Shown one piece after another: positions 41,517 to 51,648 of a stretch of DNA of 64,000 nt (position 1 is its first letter; each line of letters opens with the position of its first letter). The position numbers and the translations under genes are program-made. The notes beneath the pieces were generated by a model, which worked only from the letters and a program-made list of their open reading frames with translations, made no database searches and was not told where the DNA came from. Source of the stretch: an uncultured beta proteobacterium (GTDB taxonomy: Bacteria; Pseudomonadota; Gammaproteobacteria; Burkholderiales; Burkholderiaceae_C); assembly GCA_903838565.1 (NCBI GenBank), contig CAILZB010000122.1:1-64000 (forward strand), read 5' to 3'.

Positions 41517-42551
41517 ATGATCCTGAAACTGGCGCGCCTTGCGGCGTGGTTGTGTGCCGCGGCGCTGGCGTCGATCGCCGCTGCCCAGAACGTCCCTGCG
41601 GGCGCCATGGCTCCCGAGATGACGCAGAGTGGCGGGCGCAGCATTGACCAGTGGCTCACGCGCATGCACGAGGCATCGCGCCACGGCTCTTACGTGGGAA
41701 CCTTTGTCGTCTCTTCTGCCACCGGCGGCATGTCGAGTTCGCGCATCTGGCATGTGTGCGATGGCGCGCAGCAGGTGGAGCGGGTCGATGCGCTCACGGG
41801 CGCACCGCGTTCGACCTATCGGCACAACGACAGGGTCGTGACCTTTCTGCCGCAGAGCGGGCTGGTGTTGCAGGAGCGGCGCGACTCGCTGCGCCTGTTT
41901 TCCGATCTGCTGAAGAATCAGGATGCCGCGATTTCAGAGTTCTACGCGGCGCGCCTCGTCGGCACTGAACGGGTCGCGGGCGTGAACGCGGAAGTCCTGG
42001 TGCTGGAGCCGCACGACCGGATGCGTTTTGGATACCGCGTCTGGAGTGAAAAGACAAGCGGCCTGGTGGTGAAACTGCAGACCTTGGACCCGGACGGCCG
42101 GGCCCTGGAGCAAGCGGCTTTTTCCGATCTGCAACTGAACGCACGTGTCAATCGGGACCAGTTGATCGAGGCCATGGGGAAAACCCAGGGTTACCGCGTT
42201 GAAAGGCTGGAGCCGGTGCCGACCACGGCGATTGCCGAAGGCTGGGTGCTCAAGCCGACGGTGCCTGGATTCAAGCTGATGAGTTGTTTGCGCCGCTCCT
42301 TTTCCAGCCCTGACGCACAGGGTGAAGGCGCACTGCGCGCCGTGCAATGGATTCTGTCGGATGGATTGGCGTCCGTGTCGCTGTTCGTGGAACCGCTGGA
42401 TCGCCAAAGCCCTGCCAGGGAGGTCTCGATGGTGATGGGCGCCACGCACCTGCTGTCGCGGAGAGTTCAGGATGCCTGGCTCACGGTGTTGGGGGAGGTG
42501 CCCCAGCAGACCCTGCAGGCGCTGTCGCTGAGCCTGGAGCGTGCGCGCTGA
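41517..42551 (+). CDS. rseB: Periplasmic sigma-E regulator RseB/MucB
   Basis: The 344-residue protein has a signal peptide (LARLAAWLCAAALASIAAAQ) and the two MucB/RseB domains, with YVGTFVVSSATGGMSSSRIWH in the first and SCLRRSFSS plus LVEPLDR-like segments in the second. RseB protects RseA from cleavage and senses mislocalised lipid or lipoprotein components. The start MILKLARLA at 41517 gives a proper signal peptide; the in-frame ATG at 41472 would not. Confidence 0.94.
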   Translation: MILKLARLAAWLCAAALASIAAAQNVPAGAMAPEMTQSGGRSIDQWLTRMHEASRHGSYVGTFVVSSATGGMSSSRIWHVCDGAQQVERVDALTGAPRSTYRHNDRVVTFLPQSGLVLQERRDSLRLFSDLLKNQDAAISEFYAARLVGTERVAGVNAEVLVLEPHDRMRFGYRVWSEKTSGLVVKLQTLDPDGRALEQAAFSDLQLNARVNRDQLIEAMGKTQGYRVERLEPVPTTAIAEGWVLKPTVPGFKLMSCLRRSFSSPDAQGEGALRAVQWILSDGLASVSLFVEPLDRQSPAREVSMVMGATHLLSRRVQDAWLTVLGEVPQQTLQALSLSLERAR

Positions 42552-42700
42552 AACAGGTGTCCACAGGTGGCGATGTGCTGGTGTGCGCGTTCAGTATTGA
42601 ATTTTTTGTCCGGGAACGGATCTAGAGCCTTCGGGCTGGAATGCCTGGTTGTCAGCGAACGGCGGCCCAGCGTGAAAATCATTTTTTTGATGAAAGGTCG

Positions 42701-44164
42701 ATGATGTTGCAACTCCATTGGAAGAAAGTGTGTTCCCTGATGCTGGTCGCCGCCATGGGGGCTGCATCCAGCTTGGCCCTGAGCCCATTGACGCCGGCGC
42801 TGGCGCAGGTTCGCGGCTTGCCGGATTTCACCGAGCTGGTGGAACAGGTGGGCCCGTCAGTGGTGAATATCCGCACCTCCGAGAAGGTGTCGAGCCGCGG
42901 CGCTGGCGATAACGGCATGGACGAGCAGATGCAGGAATTCTTTCGCCGCTTCGGCATTCCCATGCCGGACGGAGCACGCCCGCATGGCCAGCGGCCCCAG
43001 CCGCAGCCTGAGGATCAGCCGCGCGGTGTCGGCTCGGGCTTCATACTGACCAGCGACGGTTTCATCATGACCAACGCGCATGTCGTGGACAGCGCGGACG
43101 AAGTGATCGTGACCTTGACCGACAAGCGCGAATTCAAGGCCAGGATCGTCGGCGCAGACAAGCGCAGCGATGTGGCCGTGGTCAAGATCGAAGCCACCGG
43201 ACTGCCTGCGGTGAAGCTGGGCGACGTGAGCCGTCTCAAGGTGGGTGAGTGGGTCATGGCCATAGGCTCGCCGTTCGGACTGGAAAACAGCGTCACCGCG
43301 GGCATCGTCAGTGCCAAGCAGCGCGACACCGGCGAACTGTTGCCGCTGATCCAGACCGATGTCGCGATCAACCCCGGCAATTCCGGCGGTCCGCTCATCA
43401 ACATGCGCGGCGAGGTGGTGGGCATCAACAGCCAGATCTACTCCCGGTCCGGCGGCTACATGGGCATCTCCTTTGCGATACCGATCGACGAGGCGGCGCG
43501 CGTGAGCGATCAGCTGCGCGCCTCAGGCCGCGTGTCGCGCGGGCGCTTGGGCGTCCAGATCGGCCCCGTGAGCAAGGAATTGGCCGAATCGCTTGGCTTG
43601 GGCAAGGCACGCGGAGCACTCGTGGCCAGCGTGGAGCCGGGTGCGCCAGCGGAGAAGGCGGGAGTCGAGGCCGGCGACATCATCGTCAAGTTTGACGGCA
43701 AGCCGATCGACAAGGCCAACGATCTGCCGCTGGCCGTTGGCAACACCAAGCCGGGAACGCACAGCACTGTGACCGTGTTTCGTCGCGGAAGCATGAAGGA
43801 CCTGAGCATCGCCATTGGCGAATTCGATCCGCCCAAACCGGGCAAGAAGGCCGGCGCCAAGGAGAGCAAGCCCAAGGCCGGGTCCGCGGCGCAGGCACTG
43901 GGTCTGACGGTGAGCGAGCTCAGCGAGGCGCAAAAGAAGGAGCTAAAGATCGAAGGCGGCGTGCGGGTGGATGCGGCCACCGAAGGCGCGGCACGCGCCG
44001 GGTTGCGCGAGGGCGATGTGATCGTGGGATTGGGCAACAGCGAGGTGGCCGGCGTGAAGGAGTTCGAGGCGGCAGCGGCCAAGGTCGACAAGAGCAAGAC
44101 CGTCAGTGTGCTGGTGCGCCGGGGTGAAATGGCGCAGTACCTGCTGATTCGACCGGCCCACTGA
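42701..44164 (+). CDS. mucD: Periplasmic serine protease, HtrA/DegP (MucD) family
   Basis: The 487-residue protease has a signal peptide ending near TPALAQV. Its trypsin-like triad is His127 (NAHVVD), Asp157 (SDVAVVKIE) and Ser228 (NPGNSGGP), followed by two PDZ domains (about residues 290-385 and 405-480) joined by a lysine-rich linker. It degrades or refolds damaged envelope proteins. AAAGG lies before the paired ATGs at 42701 and 42704. The 149-bp gap after rseB shows no clear promoter. Confidence 0.95.
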   Translation: MMLQLHWKKVCSLMLVAAMGAASSLALSPLTPALAQVRGLPDFTELVEQVGPSVVNIRTSEKVSSRGAGDNGMDEQMQEFFRRFGIPMPDGARPHGQRPQPQPEDQPRGVGSGFILTSDGFIMTNAHVVDSADEVIVTLTDKREFKARIVGADKRSDVAVVKIEATGLPAVKLGDVSRLKVGEWVMAIGSPFGLENSVTAGIVSAKQRDTGELLPLIQTDVAINPGNSGGPLINMRGEVVGINSQIYSRSGGYMGISFAIPIDEAARVSDQLRASGRVSRGRLGVQIGPVSKELAESLGLGKARGALVASVEPGAPAEKAGVEAGDIIVKFDGKPIDKANDLPLAVGNTKPGTHSTVTVFRRGSMKDLSIAIGEFDPPKPGKKAGAKESKPKAGSAAQALGLTVSELSEAQKKELKIEGGVRVDAATEGAARAGLREGDVIVGLGNSEVAGVKEFEAAAAKVDKSKTVSVLVRRGEMAQYLLIRPAH

Positions 44165-44180
44165 AAAGGCCTGACTGACT

Positions 44181-44212
44181 GAAAAGCCCGACCGCAGGCC
44201 GGGCTTTTCTTT
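44181..44212 (+). terminator. Rho-independent terminator after mucD
   Basis: A perfect 10-bp stem pairs GAAAAGCCCG (44181-44190) with CGGGCTTTTC (44200-44209), followed by TTT. It closes the rpoE-rseA-rseB-mucD unit. Confidence 0.85.
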
Positions 44213-44220
44213 GGGGCAAG

Positions 44221-44500
44221 TACAACGAAAAAAATATAAATCCAAAAATATTTTTCTCAAGAACAGATCTTGAAAAATGTTAGTGAGCGCAAACATCGTT
44301 ACTTGCATGCAGCAAAATTGTTTAGAATCAGCACAAGCGTCAGCCGATTTTCGACATATAGGAAGCCATGAATTCACGATGTGGGATGTTCACAAGGAAC
44401 GGATCCTTGATCCACAGATCGCCCACAAGTTGTTCAGATAGAACCAATGAATAACTGTGAATAAACTGTGAATACATTTCATGTTGCTGCATTGCAACGA
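44221..44500. other. AT-rich gap with DnaA-box-like sites (origin-like)
   Basis: No gene is supported here. The left part (44221-44300) is strongly AT-rich. TCAAGAACAGATC at 44257-44269 reads, on the other strand, as an oriC 13-mer-like GATCTGTTCTTGA (11 of 13 to GATCTNTTNTTTT). DnaA-box-like sites are TGATCCACA (44408-44416, 8 of 9), TGTGAATAA (44456-44464, perfect on the minus strand) and TGTGAATAC (44467-44475, 8 of 9). Four GATC sites lie between 44266 and 44420. The chromosomal origin in this group is normally beside dnaA, so the role is uncertain. Confidence 0.45.
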
Positions 44501-44591
44501 CTCGCTTTTGCCGGTTTTGCCGCTATACGCCGATGCATTTTTGCCTACAATGAAGTTCCAACTATCGCAGTTGCCAATGATTGTTGGTTCT

Positions 44592-44621
44592 GGGCGCGTC
44601 GTTTTCGACGCGCCCTTTTTT
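44592..44621 (+). terminator. Strong stand-alone terminator before lepA
   Basis: GGGCGCGTCG (44592-44601) pairs perfectly with CGACGCGCCC (44606-44615) around a TTTT loop, followed by six T. There is no protein gene directly upstream of it. It ends either a small RNA (a TACAAT -10 at 44546-44551 would give about 65 nt) or works as an attenuator 45 bp before the lepA start. Confidence 0.85.
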
Positions 44622-44665
44622 CTTGTTCGCGCCGTTTGAATTCAATTACTTAAAGCTCTTCGTTG

Positions 44666-46477
44666 ATGAATCACATCAGAAATTTTTCGATCATTGCGCA
44701 CATCGACCACGGCAAGTCCACGCTCGCCGACCGCCTGATTCAACGCTGCGGTGGCCTCGCTGAACGCGAGATGGAAGCTCAGGTGCTGGACTCGATGGAC
44801 ATCGAGAAAGAGCGTGGGATAACCATCAAGGCACAGACCGCTGCACTGCGCTACAAGGCACTCGACGGACAGATCTACAACCTCAATCTGATCGACACAC
44901 CCGGTCACGTTGACTTCTCCTACGAAGTCTCGCGCTCGCTGTCGGCGTGCGAAGGCGCCTTGCTCGTGGTCGACGCGAGCCAGGGCGTGGAAGCGCAGAC
45001 GGTGGCCAACTGCTACACGGCACTGGAGCTCGGCGTGGAGGTGGTGCCGGTGCTCAACAAGATGGACTTGCCCAACGCCGATCCGGAAAACGCGAAGTCG
45101 GAAATCGAAGATGTGATCGGCATCGACGCGACCGATGCGATTCCCTGCTCGGCCAAGACCGGCATGGGCATCGACGAAATTCTGGAAGCGGTGGTCGCAC
45201 GCATTCCGGCGCCAAAGGGCAACCCCGATGGCGCGCTGCGCGCCATGATCGTGGACAGCTGGTTTGACAACTATGTGGGCGTGGTGATGCTGGTGCGCGT
45301 GGTCGACGGGCGCGTGGCCAAGGGTGAACGCATCAAGATGATGGCGTCGGGGGCGACCTATAACGCCGACAGCCTGGGCGTGTTCACGCCAGCGAACGAG
45401 CCGCGCCAATCGCTCGAGGCGGGCGAGGTGGGCTACATCATCGCCGGCATCCGCGAGCTGCAGGCGGCCAAGGTGGGCGACACCATCACGCTCATCAAGC
45501 CCGGCACCGGCGGCGCAGCCTTCACGGCCACCGAGGCGTTGCCGGGTTTCAAGGAAATCCAGCCGCAGGTGTTTGCCGGTCTGTATCCGACCGAGGCGAA
45601 CCAGTACGAGGGGCTGCGCGACAGCCTGGAAAAGCTCAAGCTCAACGACTCGTCGCTGCACTACGAGCCCGAGGTGTCGCAAGCGCTGGGCTTCGGCTTT
45701 CGCTGCGGCTTCCTGGGACTGCTGCACATGGAGATCGTGCAGGAGCGCCTGGAGCGCGAGTTTGACCAGGATCTCATCACCACCGCGCCCAGCGTGGTCT
45801 ACCAGGTGGTCAAGGCCGATGGCGATGTCGTGATGGTGGAGAACCCGTCCAAGATGCCGGACCAGGGCCGGACCGAAGAGGTGCGCGAGCCCATCGTCAC
45901 GGTGCACCTGTATATGCCGCAGGAATACGTGGGCGCGGTCATGACGCTGGCGAATCAGAAGCGCGGCGTGCAGATGAACATGGCCTACCACGGGCGCCAG
46001 GTGATGCTCACCTACGAGATGCCGCTGGGCGAGATCGTGCTCGACTTCTTCGACAAGCTCAAGTCCGTGAGCCGCGGCTACGCCTCCATGGACTACGAGT
46101 TCAAGGAGTACCGAACGGCCGACGTGGTCAAGGTCGACATTCTGCTCAACGGCGAGAAGGTCGACGCCCTGTCCATCATCGTGCACCGCAGCCAGTCGGT
46201 GTACAGGGGGCGCGCCGTGGTGGGGAAGATGCGCGAGATCATTTCGCGCCAGATGTACGACGTGGCGATCCAGGCGGCGATCGGCGCCAACATCATCGCG
46301 CGTGAGACAATCAAGGCGCTGCGCAAGAATGTGCTCGCCAAGTGCTACGGCGGCGATATCTCGCGCAAGAAGAAACTCCTTGAAAAGCAAAAAGCAGGCA
46401 AAAAACGCATGAAGCAAATCGGCTCGGTGGAAGTTCCCCAAGAGGCTTTTCTGGCCATTTTGCAGGTGGAAGATTGA
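44666..46477 (+). CDS. lepA: Elongation factor 4 (LepA)
   Basis: The 603-residue translational GTPase has G1 [15 protein letters not shown]3 [12 protein letters not shown] and G4 NKMD, followed by EF-G-like domains and the LepA-specific C terminus ([22 protein letters not shown]). It acts on ribosomes during elongation or assembly. The start is the ATG at 44666 ([16 protein letters not shown]); the TTG before it is unlikely. The ribosome-binding site is weak. It overlaps lepB by one base. Confidence 0.98.
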   Translation: MNHIRNFSIIAHIDHGKSTLADRLIQRCGGLAEREMEAQVLDSMDIEKERGITIKAQTAALRYKALDGQIYNLNLIDTPGHVDFSYEVSRSLSACEGALLVVDASQGVEAQTVANCYTALELGVEVVPVLNKMDLPNADPENAKSEIEDVIGIDATDAIPCSAKTGMGIDEILEAVVARIPAPKGNPDGALRAMIVDSWFDNYVGVVMLVRVVDGRVAKGERIKMMASGATYNADSLGVFTPANEPRQSLEAGEVGYIIAGIRELQAAKVGDTITLIKPGTGGAAFTATEALPGFKEIQPQVFAGLYPTEANQYEGLRDSLEKLKLNDSSLHYEPEVSQALGFGFRCGFLGLLHMEIVQERLEREFDQDLITTAPSVVYQVVKADGDVVMVENPSKMPDQGRTEEVREPIVTVHLYMPQEYVGAVMTLANQKRGVQMNMAYHGRQVMLTYEMPLGEIVLDFFDKLKSVSRGYASMDYEFKEYRTADVVKVDILLNGEKVDALSIIVHRSQSVYRGRAVVGKMREIISRQMYDVAIQAAIGANIIARETIKALRKNVLAKCYGGDISRKKKLLEKQKAGKKRMKQIGSVEVPQEAFLAILQVED

Positions 46478-47439
46478 TGCAGGTTCTCACCGCCTTCATT
46501 TTGGCCGCTTTCGTTGGCTACGCCGCGAGCTGGTACTTTGGCGTGATCGACGGCAACTTCGCGCTGCTGCTGTTCATGGCCACGGTCATCACCGGCATCT
46601 ATTGGCTGGCCGAGCGCTATCACTTCCTGCCGCAACGGCTGGCTGCCGCAGCACGGTTGGAGGAATCGGCCGCAGCGCAGCGCGCCGAACACGAGCGCAA
46701 GGGTTTGCAGTCGGACAACGTCGACCTGGCACAGGCGCGCGAACGCCTCATCATGCAACCGTGGTGGCTGGACTGGACTGCGGGCATGTTCCCGGTGATC
46801 GTGGCGGTGTTTGTGCTGCGCTCCTTCCTGTTCGAACCCTTCAAGATTCCCTCGGGCTCGATGATCCCGACACTGCTGGTGGGTGACCTGATCCTGGTGA
46901 ACAAATTCGAGTACGGGCTGCGTCTGCCGGTCCTGCACACCAAGATCACCCAGGGCCATGCGCCGCAGCGTGGCGACGTGATGGTGTTTCGCTACCCGCC
47001 CAATCCGAGCCAGGATTACATCAAGCGCGTGGTCGGATTGCCGGGCGACGAAGTGGCCTACCTGAACAAGAAACTGACCATCAACGGCCAGCCGGTGAGC
47101 AAGAGCGCGATGCCCAGCTTCCTGGAAGAGGACAGCATGCAGTACCGCACCCAGTTTGAAGAAGAGTTGGGTGGCAAGAAGCACGCACTGCTGAACTACG
47201 AGGAACGTCCAGCCTACATCCAGACAGGGGCCTTCCCGGGAAGCGACAACTGCCGCTACAGCATCGAGGGCGTGGTCTGCAAGGTGCCAGCCGGGCACTA
47301 CTTCATGATGGGCGACAATCGCGACAATTCTCTGGATTCGCGCTATTGGGGCTTTGTGCCGGATGAGAACATTGTCGGTCGCGCGTTTTTCATCTGGATG
47401 AATTTTGGGGACATCAAGCGCTTCGGCTCATTTCGATAG
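46477..47439 (+). CDS. lepB: Signal peptidase I
   Basis: The 320-residue membrane protease removes Sec signal peptides. Two transmembrane helices lie at the N terminus and a third-like stretch precedes the catalytic Ser128 (IPSGSMIPTLLVGD); the general base is Lys183 (DYIKRVVGLPGD). GDNRDNSLDSRYWG near the C terminus is the family box. Coupled to lepA (TGATG). Confidence 0.97.
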   Translation: MQVLTAFILAAFVGYAASWYFGVIDGNFALLLFMATVITGIYWLAERYHFLPQRLAAAARLEESAAAQRAEHERKGLQSDNVDLAQARERLIMQPWWLDWTAGMFPVIVAVFVLRSFLFEPFKIPSGSMIPTLLVGDLILVNKFEYGLRLPVLHTKITQGHAPQRGDVMVFRYPPNPSQDYIKRVVGLPGDEVAYLNKKLTINGQPVSKSAMPSFLEEDSMQYRTQFEEELGGKKHALLNYEERPAYIQTGAFPGSDNCRYSIEGVVCKVPAGHYFMMGDNRDNSLDSRYWGFVPDENIVGRAFFIWMNFGDIKRFGSFR

Positions 47440-47475
47440 ACAGATGGTGAAATTCTTGAAAACAGGGGAACGACA

Positions 47476-47829
47476 ATGAAGCTTCAATTCCAGGCAAGGC
47501 AGCGCGGCCTGTCGCTTGTCAGCATGCTGGTCGTGGGCATCGTTCTGGCTGGAGCTGGCGTCGTGGGGGCGCAGATCTTTCCGACGGTGCTGGAGTACGC
47601 CGCCGTCGGCAAGGCCGTGAACAAGGCCAAGGAAGGCTCAACAGTGGCCGAAGTCCGCAGCATCTTTGACAAGGCCGCTTCCATTGACGCGATCACGTCC
47701 ATCTCCGGCAAGGACCTGGAGATCTCCAAGGAAGCCGATCAGGTCGTCGTCGCCTTCTCGTACCAGCGGGAAATTCATCTGACGGGACCGGCCTGGCTGG
47801 TGCTCAAGTACGCCGGGCGATCGAAATAG
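47476..47829 (+). CDS. DUF4845 domain-containing pilin-like membrane protein
   Basis: The 117-residue protein has a short basic N terminus (KLQFQARQRGLSLVSM) and one hydrophobic helix (LVVGIVLAGAGVVGAQ), then a small soluble domain. The RGLSLVSMLVVG segment resembles a type IV pilin-like leader, but it is not a proven pilin. The gene is conserved between lepB and rnc in betaproteobacteria; function unknown. One base separates it from rnc. Confidence 0.9.
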   Translation: MKLQFQARQRGLSLVSMLVVGIVLAGAGVVGAQIFPTVLEYAAVGKAVNKAKEGSTVAEVRSIFDKAASIDAITSISGKDLEISKEADQVVVAFSYQREIHLTGPAWLVLKYAGRSK

Positions 47830-47830
47830 C

Positions 47831-48514
47831 GTGGACGAGGGGCTGCTCGCACTGCAACGCCGCTTGCAGCACCGTTTCACGGATCCGCAGCTACTGGTGC
47901 GCTCGGTCACGCACCGCAGTTTCTCGGCAGACCACAACGAACGGCTGGAGTTTCTGGGCGACTCGGTATTGAACTTGGCCGTGGCCGCGCTTCTGTACGA
48001 GCGATTGCGCGAAGCGCCTGAAGGTGACCTGTCGCGCGTTCGCGCCAATCTGGTCAAGCAGGACACGCTGCACACCCTTTCCGTCTCCCTTGGTCTGCCC
48101 GACGTGCTGCGCCTGGGCGAGGGCGAGTCCCGCTCCGGCGGACAAAAGCGCCCCTCCATTCTGGCGGATGCGCTGGAAGCCGTCATCGGAGCGGTCTATC
48201 TGGACGCCGGCTACGAGGCGGCGCAAGCCTTGGTGCACCGTTTGTTTGAATCCGTGGAAATCAATCCCCAGATGCAGGCCATCGGCAAAGACCCCAAGAC
48301 CGAACTGCAGGAGTGGCTGCAGGGGCGCAAGATGAAACTGCCCCAGTACCGCGTCGTCGGAACGCTGGGCGCTGCGCACAAGCAGAGCTTTGACGTGGAA
48401 TGTGAAATTGAAGAACTCAGTCTGATCGAGCGCGGCATCGGAGGCTCGCGTCGTTCCGGTGAGCAGGCCGCCGCGGCCGCGATGCTGCTCAGACTTCCTG
48501 TGAAAGCAACCTGA
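47831..48514 (+). CDS. rnc: Ribonuclease III
   Basis: The 227-residue double-strand-specific endonuclease has the catalytic box [17 protein letters not shown] and a second acidic site in [16 protein letters not shown], followed by a C-terminal double-stranded RNA-binding domain ([20 protein letters not shown]). The start is a GTG at 47831. It processes rRNA precursors and may cut the pnp leader hairpin in this window. It is coupled to era by a one-base overlap. Confidence 0.97.
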   Translation: MDEGLLALQRRLQHRFTDPQLLVRSVTHRSFSADHNERLEFLGDSVLNLAVAALLYERLREAPEGDLSRVRANLVKQDTLHTLSVSLGLPDVLRLGEGESRSGGQKRPSILADALEAVIGAVYLDAGYEAAQALVHRLFESVEINPQMQAIGKDPKTELQEWLQGRKMKLPQYRVVGTLGAAHKQSFDVECEIEELSLIERGIGGSRRSGEQAAAAAMLLRLPVKAT

Positions 48515-49491
48515 TGAACTCTATGAACAACGACGCGCCTGGCGCTGATGCGACCCAACCTGGGGAGACCGCCCAATCTGTTCCCGAAGGGGAGCAGCGC
48601 TGCGGCACGATCGCCATCGTGGGCAAGCCCAATGTGGGCAAGTCCACGCTGCTCAACGCGCTGGTGGGCCAGAAGATCAGCATCACCTCGCGCAAGGCGC
48701 AGACCACGCGCCACCGCATCACCGGCATGCGCACGATCGGGCCGACGCAGTTCGTGTTCGTGGATACGCCGGGCTTTCAGACGATCCACAACAATGCGCT
48801 GAACCGGGCGCTGAACAAGACCGTGCAGGGCGCTGTCGGCGACGTCGATCTGGTGCTGTTTGTGGTGGAGGCCGGCAGCTTCACGCCCGCCGATGCACGG
48901 GTGTTGTCGCTGATCCAGAAGGGCACGCCCACGCTGCTGGTGGCGAACAAGCTGGACAACATCCATCGCCGCGGCGACATCGCACCCTGGCTGCAGACCA
49001 TGCAGGAGCGCCACAAGTTCGCCGAGTTCGTTCCCATGTCGGCGACGAACGCCAAGGACGTGGAGCGCCTCTTCGCCATCTGCGCACCCTACCTGCCCCA
49101 GCAGCCCTGGATCTACGCCGAGGACGAACTCACCGACCGCAGCGAAAGATTCCTCGCGGCCGAGATCGTGCGCGAGAAGCTGTTCCGCCTCACCGGCGAC
49201 GAGCTGCCCTACACCTCGACCGTCATCATCGACAAGTTCGAGGAGGAGCCGCCGGCGCGCAAGGGCCAGAAGCGCCTGCTCAAGATCGCCGCGACGATCG
49301 TGGTCGAGCGCGACGGGCACAAGGCCATGATCATCGGCGACAAGGGCGAGCGCATCAAACGCATGGGCACCGAGGCCCGGGTCGAGCTGGAAAAGCTCAT
49401 GGACGCCAAGGTGTTCATCGAACTGTGGGTCAAGGTGCGTGGCGGCTGGGCTGACGACGAGGCCAGGGTCAGGTCGTTCGGATACGAGTAG
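48514..49491 (+). CDS. era: GTPase Era
   Basis: The 325-residue GTPase binds 16S rRNA during small-subunit assembly. It shows G1 [17 protein letters not shown]3 DTPGFQ and G4 NKLD, and a C-terminal KH domain ([18 protein letters not shown]). The first 30 residues are a non-conserved extension; ATG 48523 is an alternative start. The rnc-era-recO order is conserved. Confidence 0.97.
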   Translation: MNSMNNDAPGADATQPGETAQSVPEGEQRCGTIAIVGKPNVGKSTLLNALVGQKISITSRKAQTTRHRITGMRTIGPTQFVFVDTPGFQTIHNNALNRALNKTVQGAVGDVDLVLFVVEAGSFTPADARVLSLIQKGTPTLLVANKLDNIHRRGDIAPWLQTMQERHKFAEFVPMSATNAKDVERLFAICAPYLPQQPWIYAEDELTDRSERFLAAEIVREKLFRLTGDELPYTSTVIIDKFEEEPPARKGQKRLLKIAATIVVERDGHKAMIIGDKGERIKRMGTEARVELEKLMDAKVFIELWVKVRGGWADDEARVRSFGYE

Positions 49492-49494
49492 GCC

Positions 49495-50244
49495 GTGGCC
49501 ACCAAGCGGATCAGCGATGAGCCGGCCTATGTGCTGCACCGCTACGACTGGAGCGAGTCCAGCCTGATCCTGGACGTGTTCACGCGCCATCACGGCCGCG
49601 TGGCGCTGGTGGCCAAGGGCGCGAAACGCCCCAGTTCCAGCTTTCGTCCGATCCTGCTGCCGCTGCAGCCGCTGCAGGTCAGCTTTGGTGGTGACACCGA
49701 AATCCGCACGCTCAAGGGCGCCGAGTGGATGGGCGGACACGTCATGCCCACCGGTGACGCGCTGCTCTCGGGCTACTACCTGAATGAGCTGCTGCTGCGC
49801 CTGCTGGCGCGCGACGATCCGCACCCGCGCCTGTTCGACGTTTACGCCGCCGTGGTGCAGGTGCTGGCCTCGGAGCACGGCGAGGCGCTGCAGTCGGCAC
49901 TGCGCACTTTCGAGCTGCTGCTGCTGCGCGAGATCGGCCTGCTGCCCGCGCTCGATGCACAGACCATGACGCTGGCAAGCTTGGACGCCAGCGAGCGCTA
50001 CACGCTGGTGCCCGAGGGCGGCCTGCGCCAGGCGCACGACGACGACCGCGCCAGCCTGAGCGGCACGCAGTGGATGCTGCTGCAGCGCGCGGTGGACGAC
50101 GCGGCCCCCTTCACCACGACGCTGCGCGCCTGCTCCGAGGTGATGTCCGAACTGAAAGCCCAGTTGCGCACGCTGCTGCACTACCATTGCGGGGTCTCCA
50201 ACCTGCGCACGCGTCAGATGATGATGGATCTGCAAAACTTATGA
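49495..50244 (+). CDS. recO: DNA repair protein RecO
   Basis: The 249-residue protein of the RecFOR pathway has the N-terminal OB fold ([35 protein letters not shown]) and a helical C-terminal domain. It starts with GTG three bases after era. RecO loads RecA onto single-stranded DNA coated by SSB. It is of normal length. Confidence 0.95.
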   Translation: MATKRISDEPAYVLHRYDWSESSLILDVFTRHHGRVALVAKGAKRPSSSFRPILLPLQPLQVSFGGDTEIRTLKGAEWMGGHVMPTGDALLSGYYLNELLLRLLARDDPHPRLFDVYAAVVQVLASEHGEALQSALRTFELLLLREIGLLPALDAQTMTLASLDASERYTLVPEGGLRQAHDDDRASLSGTQWMLLQRAVDDAAPFTTTLRACSEVMSELKAQLRTLLHYHCGVSNLRTRQMMMDLQNL

Positions 50245-50278
50245 ATATGAGCCCCACGCTTGTCACGTTATGTATTAC

Positions 50279-50422
50279 GCTGTACAGACCACTGCCAGAG
50301 GCAGTGGCTCTGCGCCGCGTCCTTGCCTGCGCAGGCAGGCAAGGCGCTGCGCGCCTCAGCCCCAGGGGGGCGCATTTTGCCTTGGGGCGACGCTGCGCAG
50401 CGCGGTGCGCGAAGCTGTACAG
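50279..50422. repeat. GC-rich hairpin element flanked by CTGTACAG
   Basis: In the 253-bp gap between recO and pdxJ, three hairpins stand in a row: an 8-bp stem at 50289-50307 with a 3-nt loop, a 10-bp stem at 50321-50344 with a 4-nt loop, and GCCCCA/TGGGGC at 50359-50388. The palindrome CTGTACAG occurs on both sides (50280-50287 and 50415-50422). No gene is convincing here. It looks like an intergenic repeat family of the REP or MITE sort, or an RNA processing site in the operon. Confidence 0.55.
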
Positions 50423-50497
50423 CGAAACAGCGTCAATGCCGCCCTTTGCCTGGTTCGCTTCGCAGACCAACGGCGCCGGGCGGCCCGGCGGCAAAAC

Positions 50498-51250
50498 ATG
50501 ACTGCGTCACCTACTTCCCTTTCCGTCAACCTGAACAAGGTGGCCCTGGTGCGCAACACCCGGCACCTGGGCATTCCCAGCGTCACGCGCGCGGCCACGC
50601 TGTGCCTGCAGGCGGGGGCTCAGGGCATCACGGTGCATCCGCGGCCGGACGAGCGCCACATCCGCGCCAGCGACGTGCGCGAACTCTCCGTGCTGATGCA
50701 GGACTGGCCCGGACGTGAGTTCAACATCGAAGGCAATCCGCTGCACAACCTGATGGACTTCGTGCGCGAGTTGCGCCCCGATCAGGCGACCTTTGTGCCC
50801 GACAGCGAGGGCCAGTTCACCAGCGACCACGGCTGGCGCTTTCCACAGGACGCCGAGGTGCTGCGACCCCTGATCGCGCAGGCGAGGGCGCTGGGCGTGC
50901 GCGTGAGCCTGTTCATGGACCCGATTCCCGAAGCCATGGCCGCAGCGCGCGCCGTCGGCGCCGATCGGGTCGAACTCTATACCGAACCCTATGCGCAGGC
51001 CTGGGGCACGGAACAACAGACGTTCCAGCTGGGCCGCTACGCCGCCGCTGCTCGTGCCGCGCAGGCCGTGGGCCTGGGCGTGAACGCGGGCCACGATCTG
51101 AACCGCGACAACCTCACGACCTTCCTGCGGGAAGTTCCCGGCGTGAGCGAAGTGTCCATCGGCCACGCCCTGATCGCCGATGCGCTGGAACTGGGCTATG
51201 GCGCCACCGTGCAGGACTATCGACGCTGCATCGACGAGGCTCAGGCTTGA
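50498..51250 (+). CDS. pdxJ: Pyridoxine 5'-phosphate synthase
   Basis: The 250-residue TIM-barrel enzyme closes the pyridoxine ring in vitamin B6 synthesis. Conserved segments are [28 protein letters not shown] and [15 protein letters not shown], ending with the phosphate-binding [13 protein letters not shown]. The start [10 protein letters not shown] at 50498 is chosen because the in-frame stretch upstream is the hairpin element. It is coupled to acpS. Confidence 0.97.
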   Translation: MTASPTSLSVNLNKVALVRNTRHLGIPSVTRAATLCLQAGAQGITVHPRPDERHIRASDVRELSVLMQDWPGREFNIEGNPLHNLMDFVRELRPDQATFVPDSEGQFTSDHGWRFPQDAEVLRPLIAQARALGVRVSLFMDPIPEAMAAARAVGADRVELYTEPYAQAWGTEQQTFQLGRYAAAARAAQAVGLGVNAGHDLNRDNLTTFLREVPGVSEVSIGHALIADALELGYGATVQDYRRCIDEAQA

Positions 51251-51648
51251 TCTACGGCATCGGCACCGACATCTGCGACATCCGCCGCATTCGCGCTTCA
51301 CTGGAGCGCCACGGTGAGCGCTTTGCGCAAAAGATTCTGAGCGCGGCCGAATTCGCGCACTGGCAGTCGCGCAGCCAGCGCTGGCCCGAGCGCGGCGTGC
51401 GCTACCTGGCCACGCGCTTCAGCGCCAAGGAAGCCTTCAGCAAGGCCATCGGTCTGGGCATGGTCATGCCCATGACCTGGAAGTCCTGCGAGGTCAGCAA
51501 TCTGTCCAGCGGCAAACCCCAGATCGTGCTGCACGGCGCGCTCAAGGACTGGTTTGAAGCACGCTCATTGAGCGCGCAGGTGTCAGTCAGCGACGAAACC
51601 GATTACGCCGCCAGCTTCGTGGTGGTGGAACAGCAAGGAAAACCATGA
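51247..51648 (+). CDS. acpS: Holo-[acyl-carrier-protein] synthase
   Basis: The 133-residue enzyme attaches the phosphopantetheine arm to ACP. It has [14 protein letters not shown] with the metal-binding aspartate, and [13 protein letters not shown] with the catalytic glutamate. The start is a TTG at 51247 overlapping the pdxJ stop by four bases. It overlaps nagZ by four bases too, so the three genes are translationally coupled. Confidence 0.96.
   Translation: MIYGIGTDICDIRRIRASLERHGERFAQKILSAAEFAHWQSRSQRWPERGVRYLATRFSAKEAFSKAIGLGMVMPMTWKSCEVSNLSSGKPQIVLHGALKDWFEARSLSAQVSVSDETDYAASFVVVEQQGKP

Noticed and set aside
44468-44653. Small open frame of about 61 codons before lepA
   Set aside because: It would read through the perfect terminator hairpin and has no ribosome-binding site.
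44165-44665. Main chromosomal origin
   Set aside because: Not accepted as fact: the sites are suggestive, but dnaA is not nearby and highly expressed genes to the left point toward the region. Kept only as a finding to test.
50270-50497. N-terminal extension of pdxJ by 76 residues
   Set aside because: The stretch corresponds to the hairpin element and is unlike any PdxJ N terminus; the start at 50498 gives the normal length.
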